DNA of 40,949 nucleotides from DATFKA01 sp042095835 (lineage in GTDB: Bacteria; Bacteroidota; Bacteroidia; Chitinophagales; Saprospiraceae): the NCBI GenBank assembly GCA_042095835.1, contig JBELML010000041.1, positions 1 to 40,949 of the forward strand, given 5' to 3'. Position 1 is the first letter of the stretch. Each line of letters begins with the position of its first letter. Shown here piece by piece: positions 33,555 through 40,949 of the stretch. Both the position numbers and the translations under genes were made by a program. Under the pieces are notes generated by a model. It ran no database searches. It saw nothing but the letters and a program-made list of their open reading frames with translations, and was not told where the DNA came from.

Positions 33555-33650
33555 GCATGAACTTATTTAATCATAAGTTCACCAAACGGTGATGATTAAA
33601 AAAGTTCATGCGCAATCGAAGATTCATGAACTCCTTTAAAATCATTAATA
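33555..33650 (+). repeat. 20-bp inverted repeat with a third related copy, upstream of pckA
   Basis: GCATGAACTTATTTAATCAT (33555-33574) and its inverted partner (33592-33611) pair over 20 bp with one mismatch. The loop carries a second stem CACC-AAAC-GGTG (33580-33591). A third, diverged copy in the orientation of the left arm starts TCATGAACT at 33624 and ends near 33649. This and the next feature fill most of the gene-free stretch 33416-33785. Confidence 0.8.
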
Positions 33651-33676
33651 CGTAAGTGAATAAAGCGAAGCGGTTG

Positions 33677-33737
33677 CAGCTGATTAAAATTTCTGCAAAA
33701 ATCAGCTTTCAGCATTTGTATACATTTTAATCAGCTG
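33677..33737 (+). promoter_or_regulatory. 14-bp perfect inverted repeat upstream of pckA
   Basis: CAGCTGATTAAAAT (33677-33690) and ATTTTAATCAGCTG (33724-33737) are perfect arms with a 33-nt loop. The inner loop holds another partial copy (AATCAGC at about 33700). It ends 48 bp before the pckA start, so it may form a leader hairpin or an operator for a dimeric regulator; sequence alone does not decide. Confidence 0.6.
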
Positions 33738-33785
33738 AGATCAACAATATCATTTCATTTACTTCACTCAAAAAACCAAATAACT

Positions 33786-35378
33786 ATGGCTTTCGATCTG
33801 AAACAGTATCAAATCCTCACGGATCAAGTTTTTCGCAATCTAAGCACTCCTGCATTATATGAAATTGCGCTCCGTACTGAAAAAGGTTCTGCTATTTCTG
33901 ATGTAGGTGCCTTGATGGTTTACTCAGGCGAGAAAACAGGACGTAGCCCTAAAGACAAGAGAATCGTACTCAATCCTGAGTCTCAAGATAATATCGATTG
34001 GAATGATATCAATGTAGGTTTAGATGAGCACACCTTCATGATCAACCGTGAAAGAGCTATTGACTACCTCAACAGTCGCGACAAAGTTTTCGTAGTAGAT
34101 GCTTTTGCAGGCTGGGATACAGACTATCGTATCAAAGTACGTGTGATTGTAACCAGAGCTTATCACGCCTTATTTATGCAAAATATGTTGATCATGCCCA
34201 CAGAAGAAGAGCTAGCCAACTTTGGAGAGCCTGACTATGTGATTTATAATGGTGGTAGCTTCCCTGCCAACCGCCATACTACTGGTATGACTTCCAGAAC
34301 TAGTGTGGATTTGAACTTTGAGAAAAAAGAGATCGTCATCTTAGGTACCGAATACGCTGGTGAGATGAAGAAAGGGATTTTCACTGTAATGAATTACTTG
34401 ATGCCATTACAGGAGGTCTTACCAATGCACTGTTCTGCCAATGTAGGTGAAGAGGGCGATGTAAGTTTACTCTTTGGTCTTTCTGGTACAGGTAAAACCA
34501 CCTTAAGTGCTGATCCTAAGCGTAAATTGATTGGTGATGATGAGCACTGTTGGACAGAAAATGGCGTCTTCAACATTGAAGGTGGATGTTATGCCAAAGC
34601 CATTGACCTGAGCGAAGAAAACGAACCAGATATTTATAATGCGATCCGCTTTGGTACTATCCTGGAGAACGTGATCTACGATGAGCGTACCCACGCAGTA
34701 GATTTTTCTGATACAAGCATTACGCAAAACACTAGAGCATCTTATCCCATCCGTTTCATTGATAACATCCAGATGCCATGTGTAGCGGGTAAACCCAAAA
34801 ACATTATTTTCTTGACTTGTGATGCCTTTGGGGTATTACCTCCGGTCAGTAAATTGACACCTGAGCAAGCTAGTTACCACTTTATTTCTGGATATACGGC
34901 TAAAGTGGCTGGTACAGAAATGGGCGTTAAAGAGCCGCAAGCTACCTTCTCTGCTAACTTTGGCGCTGCCTTTATGGTATGGCACCCCAACCGATACGCA
35001 GAGCTACTAGCAACCAAGATGAAGGAAGTAGGAGCGAATGCCTGGTTGGTGAATACTGGTTGGACCGGTGGCGCCTATGGCGTAGGAGCTCGGATCAAGT
35101 TACGCTACACCAGAGCGATCATTGATGCCATCCATAATGGAGACTTTGACAAGGTTGAATGGAACAACTTCCCAAGCTTTGGCTTGAGTGTACCTGCCAC
35201 TTGTCCTGGTGTACCTAGTGAGATATTGATGCCCGTCAATACTTGGACGGACAAAGCTGCTTATGGTAAGACCTTAGCGAAGTTGGTGACCTTATTCCGT
35301 GACAACTTCAAGCAATTCGAAGCCTTAACCAATCCGGAGATTACCGCAGCAGGGCCTGCATCTTTGGAGATGGCATAA
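33786..35378 (+). CDS. pckA: Phosphoenolpyruvate carboxykinase (ATP)
   Basis: Catalyses oxaloacetate + ATP to PEP + CO2, the entry step of gluconeogenesis. The 530-residue protein has YSGEKTGRSPKDK (Arg substrate loop), HCSANVGEEGD, the kinase-1 loop GLSGTGKT (231-238), LIGDDEHCW (metal-binding Asp), GGCYAKAIDLS and the lid region SKLTPEQASYHFISGYTAKVAGTE. Length and motifs match ATP-dependent PckA. It is a single gene with an elaborate palindromic upstream region and a strong terminator. Confidence 0.98.
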   Translation: MAFDLKQYQILTDQVFRNLSTPALYEIALRTEKGSAISDVGALMVYSGEKTGRSPKDKRIVLNPESQDNIDWNDINVGLDEHTFMINRERAIDYLNSRDKVFVVDAFAGWDTDYRIKVRVIVTRAYHALFMQNMLIMPTEEELANFGEPDYVIYNGGSFPANRHTTGMTSRTSVDLNFEKKEIVILGTEYAGEMKKGIFTVMNYLMPLQEVLPMHCSANVGEEGDVSLLFGLSGTGKTTLSADPKRKLIGDDEHCWTENGVFNIEGGCYAKAIDLSEENEPDIYNAIRFGTILENVIYDERTHAVDFSDTSITQNTRASYPIRFIDNIQMPCVAGKPKNIIFLTCDAFGVLPPVSKLTPEQASYHFISGYTAKVAGTEMGVKEPQATFSANFGAAFMVWHPNRYAELLATKMKEVGANAWLVNTGWTGGAYGVGARIKLRYTRAIIDAIHNGDFDKVEWNNFPSFGLSVPATCPGVPSEILMPVNTWTDKAAYGKTLAKLVTLFRDNFKQFEALTNPEITAAGPASLEMA

Positions 35379-35425
35379 AATAAATGAACGGCTTAGTGTG
35401 AATAACTTCATGTGTATTTTTTACC

Positions 35426-35466
35426 TTACGCGATCCAGTTTTTGGGTCGCGTAATTTTTTTATTTT
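35426..35466 (+). terminator. Rho-independent terminator of pckA
   Basis: TTACGCGATCC and GGGTCGCGTAA pair over 11 bp (one G-U) around a 7-nt loop (35426-35454). The T-rich tail TTTTTTTATTTT follows. Confidence 0.9.
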
Positions 35467-35481
35467 GTCTACGATTTCATC

Positions 35482-35674
35482 GGGTTAAAGGATTATAGCG
35501 CCTTTGGCGCTAGGTTAAGTCACCGGGCAGTGCCCGTCTCTTTGGGTTAAACGTTTTAAATCCTTTAATTGCAAACAATAAAGAAATAGTATATTTTACT
35601 ATTTTAACCCCAAGAGGCAGCTAAAAGCTGACGACTTAACCAAGAGCACCGCAGGTGCTTTAACCTCTTAACCC
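35482..35674. repeat. Symmetric five-hairpin palindromic element
   Basis: The left arm has GGGTTAA, hairpin AGCGCC-TTT-GGCGCT (35497-35511), GGTTAAGTC (35513-35521), hairpin CGGGC-AGT-GCCCG (35524-35536) and CTCTTTGGGTTAAA (35538-35551). The centre has AATAGTA-TATTT-TACTATT (35585-35603). The right arm mirrors this with TTTAACCCCAAGAG (35603-35616), hairpin CAGCT-AAA-AGCTG (35618-35630), GACTTAACC (35633-35641), hairpin AGCACC-GCA-GGTGCT (35645-35659) and TTAACCC (35668-35674). TTAAAGGATT (35485-35494) also pairs with AATCCTTTAA (35559-35568). It fills most of the gene-free stretch 35379-35702 and has no coding potential. Confidence 0.85.
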
Positions 35675-35702
35675 ACTTAATATTTAAGCATACACTTCAT
35701 TA

Positions 35703-36218
35703 ATGGAATTCACCGCTATCGTCAGTCTTTTCGAATCGAATTTATGGTCCTATCATTTGCCAGTACCTGAGCCAGTAGCGCAGCACTTTATTAAGGATAG
35801 CACTGATCGCAGGGTGGTTTGTGTACTCAACGGAGAAGAAAAAATCCACGCAGCTATTATGCCTAAAAAAGATGCAGGACATTTCCTGATGCTCTCTAAG
35901 GAGCTCCGAAAAAAACTCGGTGTAGACTTAGGAAGTGAGGTACATGTAAAGATGGAGAAAGACGATAGCAAATACGGAATGCCGATGCCAGATGAAATGC
36001 AAGAAGCCTTGTATATGGACCCGGAAGCTGATCAACTTTTTCATCAACTCACAGCAGGTAAACAAAGATCTCTTATTTACATTGCCGCCAAACCCAAGTC
36101 AAGTAATAAGCGAATTGAAAAAGCCATCGTCATTTTAGAGCACCTCAAAACCCAAGGTGGCAAGATTGATTTCAAGCAGTTGAACATTGATTTTAAAGAA
36201 GCGAATCGCTTGATTTAG
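35703..36218 (+). CDS. DUF1905 / YdeI-OmpD-associated family protein
   Basis: A 171-residue cytoplasmic protein with two parts. Residues about 1-95 match DUF1905 (FESNLWSYHLPVPEPVAQHFI, RRVVCVLNGEEKIHAAIMPK, LSKELRKKLGVDLGSEVHV). The rest matches the YdeI/OmpD-associated 'bacteriocin protection' family (MPDEMQEALYMDPEADQLFHQLTAGKQRSLIYIAAKPKSSNKRIEKAIVILEHL). Function is undefined in Bacteroidota. The start is 28 bp after the five-hairpin element, and the Uma2 gene follows after 26 bp, probably on the same transcript. Confidence 0.85.
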   Translation: MEFTAIVSLFESNLWSYHLPVPEPVAQHFIKDSTDRRVVCVLNGEEKIHAAIMPKKDAGHFLMLSKELRKKLGVDLGSEVHVKMEKDDSKYGMPMPDEMQEALYMDPEADQLFHQLTAGKQRSLIYIAAKPKSSNKRIEKAIVILEHLKTQGGKIDFKQLNIDFKEANRLI

Positions 36219-36244
36219 GAAGTAATTTAACTTATTTTTATTTT

Positions 36245-36814
36245 ATGTCAGATTTAAACACTATTGCAAAAGTTGATTATAAAAGATGGACAGTCGAGCA
36301 ATACCATCGACTAGCCGAGGTCAACTTAATCGATGCGTCTGAAAAAATCGAGTTGATTGATGGAAAATTAATTTATACGGCTCCTATTGGTAGGCACCAT
36401 ATTGCCTATGTAAACAAAATCGAAGAATGGTTAAAGGAACAATTGGGTAAGCAGGCTATCGTTCAAGTCCAGAACCCAATTGTATTAAATAAATATTCCG
36501 AACCAGAACCCGATATCTCTGTACTCCGTAGAACAGAAAACTTCTATTTTGACCAAAGTCCTGATCCAGAAGATATCTACTTGGTCATTGAAGTATCTGA
36601 TACTACTTTAGAAAAAGATCGGACGATCAAGATGGAACAATATGCAAAATCAGGCATTGCCGAGTATTGGATCATCAATATTCAAGGCGAACAAATGGAA
36701 ATTCATCTGAGTCCTCAAGAAGATGGCTATGGCTCTATACAACATCTAAAAAAAGGACAAAAGTTTAAAAGCCTTTTACTTGGGGAAATTCTTGTGTCAG
36801 ATATTCTATTTTAA
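36245..36814 (+). CDS. Uma2-family (DUF820) restriction-endonuclease-like protein
   Basis: A 189-residue protein with the PD-(D/E)xK-type core of the Uma2 family: a conserved Glu-Leu-Ile-Asp-Gly near IELIDGKLIY, EPEPDISVLRR (catalytic Asp), LVIEVSDTTLEKDRTIKMEQYAKSGIAEYWIIN (E-x-S...K motif). The family is expanded in cyanobacteria and some Bacteroidota. Nuclease activity is presumed from the fold and has no clear biological target. It lies 26 bp after the YdeI-like gene and is convergent with the DUF427 gene (2 bp apart). Confidence 0.9.
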   Translation: MSDLNTIAKVDYKRWTVEQYHRLAEVNLIDASEKIELIDGKLIYTAPIGRHHIAYVNKIEEWLKEQLGKQAIVQVQNPIVLNKYSEPEPDISVLRRTENFYFDQSPDPEDIYLVIEVSDTTLEKDRTIKMEQYAKSGIAEYWIINIQGEQMEIHLSPQEDGYGSIQHLKKGQKFKSLLLGEILVSDILF

Positions 36815-36816
36815 AT

Positions 36817-37332
36817 TTACCAACCCCAAGTCCCTGGTCCACCTTTGAAGGGGCCTTTAATATTACTAGTGATCCAGCCTCCATAGAAGTCGCCTTCCTG
36901 TGCTTGTACCTGCTCATCTCCAACATAGCAAGCTTCTACTTTACTAGCGTAAAAAGCTAAATACCCTTTGATGGATTGAAAAGCTTTTGAAGGTTCAAGA
37001 TAAGCCCAGGCTGCTTTCGGGGAGCTACTGCCATCCACTTTCAGGTCAAAATAAACAGCGCTGCCTTTAAACTCACAGAAACTACTTGGTCCACCTGATA
37101 GCTGCACCAAGTCCATTTGTATGTCTTCTGGCGGTATATAATATACGGGCGGATGACTAGTTTCTAAAACTCGATAGCCCCGATTGGTATCGGCAATGAT
37201 TTCTCCATTAAAAACCACTCTTAAATGAGCAGAAACCTGCTCCAACTTAGGTGGACGAGGATAATCCCAAACACTTTCTTGCATATTCGTATTTGCTTTG
37301 GGTTTAAATAAAAAAGGCAGGAATTGGTTCAA
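36817..37332 (-). CDS. DUF427 domain protein
   Basis: A 171-residue protein matching DUF427: ESVWDYPRPPKLEQVSAHLRVVFNGEIIADTNRGYRVLETSHPPVYYIP at residues about 18-70, then CEFKGSAVYFDLKVDG and AWAYLEPS, ending in YLAFYASKVEACYVGDEQV. The fold is a small beta-barrel (CUB-like/pseudo-barrel). The molecular function is not established. A Gly-rich tail GPFKGGPGTWGW closes the protein, as in close relatives. Confidence 0.87.
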   Translation of the reverse strand: MNQFLPFLFKPKANTNMQESVWDYPRPPKLEQVSAHLRVVFNGEIIADTNRGYRVLETSHPPVYYIPPEDIQMDLVQLSGGPSSFCEFKGSAVYFDLKVDGSSSPKAAWAYLEPSKAFQSIKGYLAFYASKVEACYVGDEQVQAQEGDFYGGWITSNIKGPFKGGPGTWGW

Positions 37333-37410
37333 GAAAAAGGAGCCAAAGTAGCATTCTACATTGACTCCAAAAACTTAAAAATTCTTTTTACCTCTGCTTT
37401 TATTTAAAAG

Positions 37411-40026
37411 TTACCGCTCTATCGTCGCTCCACTAATGGTATGGCCAAAGAAGATAGCATTGGCCAATATTTTGTTAGTACCGTACCAAAATGCTCTAAA
37501 ATTGGTATTGTCTGCCATAAATAGGACTCTTCCTCTACCCGTTCCACTCACGACTATACTGGCCGTATTTCGGATATCTTCCAGGTTTTGAGCATTGACA
37601 TATCCACTCAGTAGCGGCTGGTCAGAATACATAATTGGCGTAGCATAAGGATTCTGGGCAGGCTCTAAAAAGAGTGTTCCTCGCCTGAAAATAGGGAGAT
37701 GATCTCTTCGATAACCATACAATAAAGGATGGCTCAAATCAACATCTGCTTCAAATAAGGCCCCACCCAAAACTCGGCCACCATTATCTCGCTGAGCCAT
37801 AGAATAGGGTCTTCTACTGGAGGTAGATGTACCTCCATCAGCAGCTTGGCTATAGTCGGTACTGGATTGATAGTTGCTCACGCTAGTATTCTTTTTGATA
37901 CTTACCTTTCCGATGCCATTGCGATTGCACCAGCGAATCGCATTTTTATAAGCAACAATGGTCCCGCCGTCTCTTACCCACGCTTTAATCGCATCTGCTG
38001 TAGATGAATTGACAGGAGAATAGGAGCCATCAACCATAATTATCGTGTTGAACCGCTCTAAATCAGCATTACCCAGATCAGCGGCTTCAATTTTAGTGAC
38101 AACGATATCGTATCGCTGATCAAGTAGGTGCCAAACTTCGCCAGCATCGTAGGAAGAAGTCCCATCTCCAACCACTAAAAGCACCTCGGGCTTTCTCAAC
38201 AAACCGATGGTACGACTACCAATATCTGGCCCATCTGGTGTCAAGCCACTATCTATATCGTAAATCGATAGCATACATTCCTTGCTAACTTGCGTAACCA
38301 AGCGATAAATTTCTTCAGCGCTTTTATCTTGATTTTGCAGCGGTAAAGTGATACTTCCTTGATTGAATCGGCGACCATTCATCACAAAGGGGCGGTTCGC
38401 TACGTTGAGCCTCAGTCCTTGTGACAACAAGAAATTGGCTGCCTTAGGCGCTAGGTAATTATCCCACTCAAAGGCATAAGCGTAGGCACTATAATCTGGT
38501 TGGTTGAAAGAAAGGATGGATGCACTATTCTCCACCTTTTGACCTATACTAAATGAGCTAGATGTAACAGCTGCATAAGGTATATTGAAAGCCAAAGGCA
38601 TCGTCCAAGAAGAAATATCGTAAAAAAGACTGTCCTCAAATTCCGTCTGAGTATCAAACAATCCTCTGATGAAGCGGTATTGAGTCTGCTCAGTTGGCAC
38701 AATAAAAGAATGCTCGGGAGCAAAGCTTTTACCACCAGCTTCTAGCTGCTGACCTAGCTGATATACTTCAATCTGATGCTGCAAAAGGATATCAATGAAT
38801 TCAGCAACTCTATTCTTATCAAAAGCATCACCAAAAACAAAAGCCTTTCTTTTGTCTGCTCTTGCATCTTCTAAGGCTGTGGTGTAGAACTCTTTTTGAA
38901 AGTCATTTAGCTCGCCTCTCAACTCATAACAAGCTTGGTGGGTAGAAAGTGCCGTCGTGACCTGATTTCGTATCGTAAAGGGGAAACTCAATAAACCATT
39001 CGCACTTTCTTGTAAATGTCCGCGGCTACTGGCCTGCTCAAATAGGATACCCACACAGCCATTGGCATCTGGATAGGTCGATCCTTTACCATAGTAAAAG
39101 TCGTCATAGCCTTCCTTGGAATAATACAAAGATTGGATATCATCCAAAGCTGAGGCGTGATAGTTACCAATGGCTTCGGTAAGTTCTTGATTCTTTTTCG
39201 GCGTAATCGGATTCACACGAGTAGGCTCGCCAGGCATAAAGAAAAAGGTAGAGTTGGTACCCATTTCGTGATGATCAGTTAGTACATGAGGTTTCCATTG
39301 GTGGAATACTTTGATCCGACCTTGGCTCTCGGGATGTTGTACGGGCATCCAATCTCGATTAAGATCAAACCAGTAGTGATTGGTACGGCTACGAGGCCAG
39401 TGCTCGTTGTATTCGCGATCATCTCCAATGGCAGTTAGGTTTTTGTTCTTGTGCATATTTGCCCAGGTAGAAAAGCGGTTGAAGCCATCTGGGTTATAAC
39501 AAGGATCAAAGATGACGATCATCTCGTCCAGCATCTTTTCGATTTCTCGGCCCTTAGCTGCGGCTAAATAATAAGCTACCAGTGGTGCTGCGTTTCCTCC
39601 ACTTGGTTCATTTCCGTGGATACTGAAGCCCTGGTAAAGTACGGCCGGTAAATCCTTGGCGTCTACCTCTGCGGATTGGTTGGGATCGCTGAGCGCAAGA
39701 TGTTGGGTCCGAATTTCTTCCAGGTTCTCATGATTTTTTTCGGAAGTAATGATGAGATTAATAGTTGGTCTACCTTCGTAAGTACGGCCGATTTGTTGTA
39801 GCGTAATACGTGGAGACACTTCTGCCAGTTTTTTCAAATAAGCGACCTGCTGGTCGTGACTAATGTGCCACTCTCCAATTTGAAAGCCGAGATAGGATTC
39901 AGGAGTAGGTATATCTTTATCATAACTAATATCTGGTAGATAGTAGGTCAGTGCTTGTTTCTGCTGACCGTATCCAATAGTTGTAATAGCGATTAGCACC
40001 AGTAGAAGGGTGTATTGTTTTATCAT
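37411..40026 (-). CDS. Secreted M14-family zinc carboxypeptidase
   Basis: About 871 residues from the Met at 40026 (MIKQYTLLLVLIAITTIGYGQQ, a signal peptide); the frame is open to 40122, but that extension is the reading frame of degenerated toxin DNA. The M14 domain has the zinc ligands His and Glu in QGFSIHGNEPSGGN, the substrate motif NPDGFNRFS, HYWFDLNRDW, and the third ligand region VLTDHHEMGTNSTFFFMPGEP. A likely catalytic Glu lies in GILFEQASSRG. The C-terminal 400 residues include a glutamine-amidotransferase-like fold (LLVVGDGTSSYDAGEVWHLLDQRYDIVV). It is a periplasmic or secreted peptidase; no T9SS tail is present. Confidence 0.92.
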   Translation of the reverse strand: MIKQYTLLLVLIAITTIGYGQQKQALTYYLPDISYDKDIPTPESYLGFQIGEWHISHDQQVAYLKKLAEVSPRITLQQIGRTYEGRPTINLIITSEKNHENLEEIRTQHLALSDPNQSAEVDAKDLPAVLYQGFSIHGNEPSGGNAAPLVAYYLAAAKGREIEKMLDEMIVIFDPCYNPDGFNRFSTWANMHKNKNLTAIGDDREYNEHWPRSRTNHYWFDLNRDWMPVQHPESQGRIKVFHQWKPHVLTDHHEMGTNSTFFFMPGEPTRVNPITPKKNQELTEAIGNYHASALDDIQSLYYSKEGYDDFYYGKGSTYPDANGCVGILFEQASSRGHLQESANGLLSFPFTIRNQVTTALSTHQACYELRGELNDFQKEFYTTALEDARADKRKAFVFGDAFDKNRVAEFIDILLQHQIEVYQLGQQLEAGGKSFAPEHSFIVPTEQTQYRFIRGLFDTQTEFEDSLFYDISSWTMPLAFNIPYAAVTSSSFSIGQKVENSASILSFNQPDYSAYAYAFEWDNYLAPKAANFLLSQGLRLNVANRPFVMNGRRFNQGSITLPLQNQDKSAEEIYRLVTQVSKECMLSIYDIDSGLTPDGPDIGSRTIGLLRKPEVLLVVGDGTSSYDAGEVWHLLDQRYDIVVTKIEAADLGNADLERFNTIIMVDGSYSPVNSSTADAIKAWVRDGGTIVAYKNAIRWCNRNGIGKVSIKKNTSVSNYQSSTDYSQAADGGTSTSSRRPYSMAQRDNGGRVLGGALFEADVDLSHPLLYGYRRDHLPIFRRGTLFLEPAQNPYATPIMYSDQPLLSGYVNAQNLEDIRNTASIVVSGTGRGRVLFMADNTNFRAFWYGTNKILANAIFFGHTISGATIER

Positions 40027-40087
40027 GCTTGAGACTTTTAATAACAAATTTAAAAAATAGGTGTACATCATCAGATACTTAGAGTGC

Positions 40088-40423
40088 CTAGATTGTGCTG
40101 TCAGGTACAAAAACCAAATCATCCATATCTACATCTCTTACCAATGGTACCGCTTTTTGATAAAATTCAAATGGAATTAGATGGTCTGCAATAAAGGTTA
40201 TTTTAGCGTAAAGAAGGTTAATGATTCTTCTAACTTCCTTTTCATCCATCTCGGAAATCTCTATTAATTTCGGAATGTACCTTTCTAATTCTATGTTGAG
40301 ATACTCTGGTGCGTAAAATTCAATATTATTCTGGTGAGTTGATCAAATGAATTGTCCGATTGGGTTTTCCGACCTTAATACTACTGAGAATATAAGATTA
40401 GTATCGATGATATATATTTCCAT
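40088..40423 (-). pseudogene. Disrupted PIN-domain (VapC-like) toxin
   Basis: From the ATG at 40423 the frame reads MEIYIIDTNLIFSVVLRSEN with the PIN Asp in IIDTN. A TGA stop at codon 27 (40343-40345) then interrupts it. The same frame resumes IEFYAPEYLNIELERYIPKL, continues to LVRDVDMDDLVFV, and stops at 40088 before the last PIN strand and Asp region. The start lies 2 bp after the antitoxin stop codon, the usual layout. Three lesions (internal stop, missing C-terminus, frameshifted partner) argue for decay. Confidence 0.75.
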
Positions 40424-40425
40424 AA

Positions 40426-40639
40426 TTATTCAAGTCCTTCAAATCCTGGTTTGCCTAGAAATCTTGATTTATTTTTTTCCCACCAATCTTTCATCTATTT
40501 GTTCTTGAGTAGCGCTACTTCGACTTATTAAATCAATATATTCAAAGTAATTCAATATTTGTTGAACATCAGACAACTTTGTATCTAATGGTAATTTTAT
40601 TAGGATAGCTTCATTCGTTCTTTCTACAGTTACATTCAT
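40426..40639 (-). pseudogene. Frameshifted antitoxin partner of the PIN toxin
   Basis: The ATG at 40639 reads MNVTVERTNEAILIKLPLDT, passing through FEYIDLISRSSATQEQIDE, and stops at 40469-40471. Shifting frame after QIDE gives MKDWWEKNKSRFLGKPGFEG and ends at 40426, two bases before the toxin ATG. WWEKNKSRFL is the expected C-terminal toxin-binding tail of such antitoxins. The gene is therefore split by a frameshift. Confidence 0.65.
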
Positions 40640-40838
40640 AATCTTCTATTCTTCTTTACTTTTCAACACTTAAATCACAAGTTCAGTTCCTAGTCCTAAT
40701 TTAATGTAATCTCATTAATTAGACTAATTTATTTTTCATAGTTGCGCAGAACTTCTACCATAGGCGGTTGCTATTGCTACCTATTCCGGCTTTCTGCTAA
40801 TTTATCCCTTACCTTAAGATTCGAGTGATTATGCCTGG

Positions 40839-40949
40839 GGCAAACGCACCAAAAAATCACCCTGCATTTTTTTATAATTCCTACTGAAACTCCGATTCAA
40901 AACCGCTCTAGCATCTTTCCCGAATTTACTTCGGGATCATTCGATACAA
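40839..40949 (-). repeat. Truncated copy of the 253-bp MITE-like element (copy R3)
   Basis: On the minus strand the window end reads TTGTATCGAATGA, continues with GATGCTAGAGCGGTTTTGAA and GTAGGAATTATAAAAAA, and ends TGGTGCGTTTGCC. It aligns with 11417-11517 of copy R2 with scattered substitutions. The terminus GGCAAACGCA (40839-40848) is the right inverted repeat. The left half lies beyond the window edge. Confidence 0.85.

Noticed and set aside
35482..35674. CRISPR array
   Set aside because: The spaced hairpins are not direct repeats, spacers are themselves inverted repeats, and no cas gene is present.
40027..40122. N-terminal extension of the M14 carboxypeptidase
   Set aside because: It precedes a clear signal peptide start and coincides with degenerate PIN-toxin DNA in another frame.
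40343..40345. In-frame TGA in the PIN toxin as a selenocysteine or programmed read-through codon
   Set aside because: The antitoxin is also frameshifted and the toxin lacks its C-terminus, so decay is simpler. No SECIS-like hairpin was seen directly after the codon.
40730..40790. Tiny minus-strand frame MVEVLRNYEK upstream of the antitoxin remnant
   Set aside because: Ten codons with no recognisable context; it could be a remnant tail but cannot be supported.

Overview
The window comes from a Bacteroidota chromosome, most likely a Saprospiria/Lewinella-like marine or environmental lineage. The phylum call rests on a type IX secretion (T9SS) sorting domain on a large secreted protease, a single-chain eukaryote-like glycyl-tRNA synthetase, a GIN-domain 'head' protein, a seven-TM AraC regulator, DUF3667, and a TAnnTTTG-type promoter in front of the tRNA. 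The finer placement is inference from gene style and from abundant short tandem and palindromic repeats. Most of the window is a housekeeping backbone. The unusual content is in the gaps between genes.

Layout. 0.3-8.2 kb: glyS, a secreted GIN-domain protein, a K+ channel with RCK domains, a secreted amidohydrolase, an NTF2-like protein overlapping a PQQ-type sugar dehydrogenase, and an AraC-family membrane regulator. 8.3-17.1 kb, all plus strand: DUF3667 protein, gatB, a MerR regulator, tRNA-Leu(TAG), the protein quality-control block tig-clpP-clpX, a DoxX-like protein and truA. 17.1-20.3 kb, minus strand: WD40 protein, comF, HtrA-like protease. 20.6-24.5 kb, plus strand: HD-domain protein, ECF sigma factor, small anti-sigma-like protein, secreted hypothetical, L-serine dehydratase. 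24.5-29.5 kb, minus strand: T9SS-exported trypsin-like protease, outer-membrane barrel, gluconokinase. 29.9-32.0 kb: fdhD and an ArsS-type radical SAM gene. A 100-N scaffold gap follows inside a 16-bp minisatellite. 32.2-40.0 kb: RlmI-like methyltransferase, pckA, a YdeI-like protein, a Uma2 protein, a DUF427 protein and a secreted M14 carboxypeptidase. At the right edge is a broken antitoxin/PIN-toxin pair.

Repeats and possible new elements. (1) A 253-bp MITE-like element (11268-11520) has 13-bp terminal inverted repeats (one mismatch) and a perfect 9-bp flanking direct repeat. Both ends of the window lie inside further copies of it, which suggests the window is a whole contig that broke at this repeat. 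(2) A second family has two copies (1952-2030 and 6863-7020) sharing 42 identical terminal bases, each with GTAAyG-type termini and flanked by its own 3-bp direct repeat (TTA; ATA). (3) A symmetric array of five hairpins at 35482-35674 has inverted-repeat spacers that mirror each other while the hairpins at mirrored positions differ in sequence but keep the same stem and loop lengths. (4) Two large inverted repeats lie upstream of pckA. (5) A rod-like fold of about 180 nt between the sigma factor and the anti-sigma-like gene resembles 6S RNA in architecture. Items 1-5 are read directly from the sequence. Their functions are inferred.

No CRISPR array, intact insertion sequence, prophage or complete defence system is visible.
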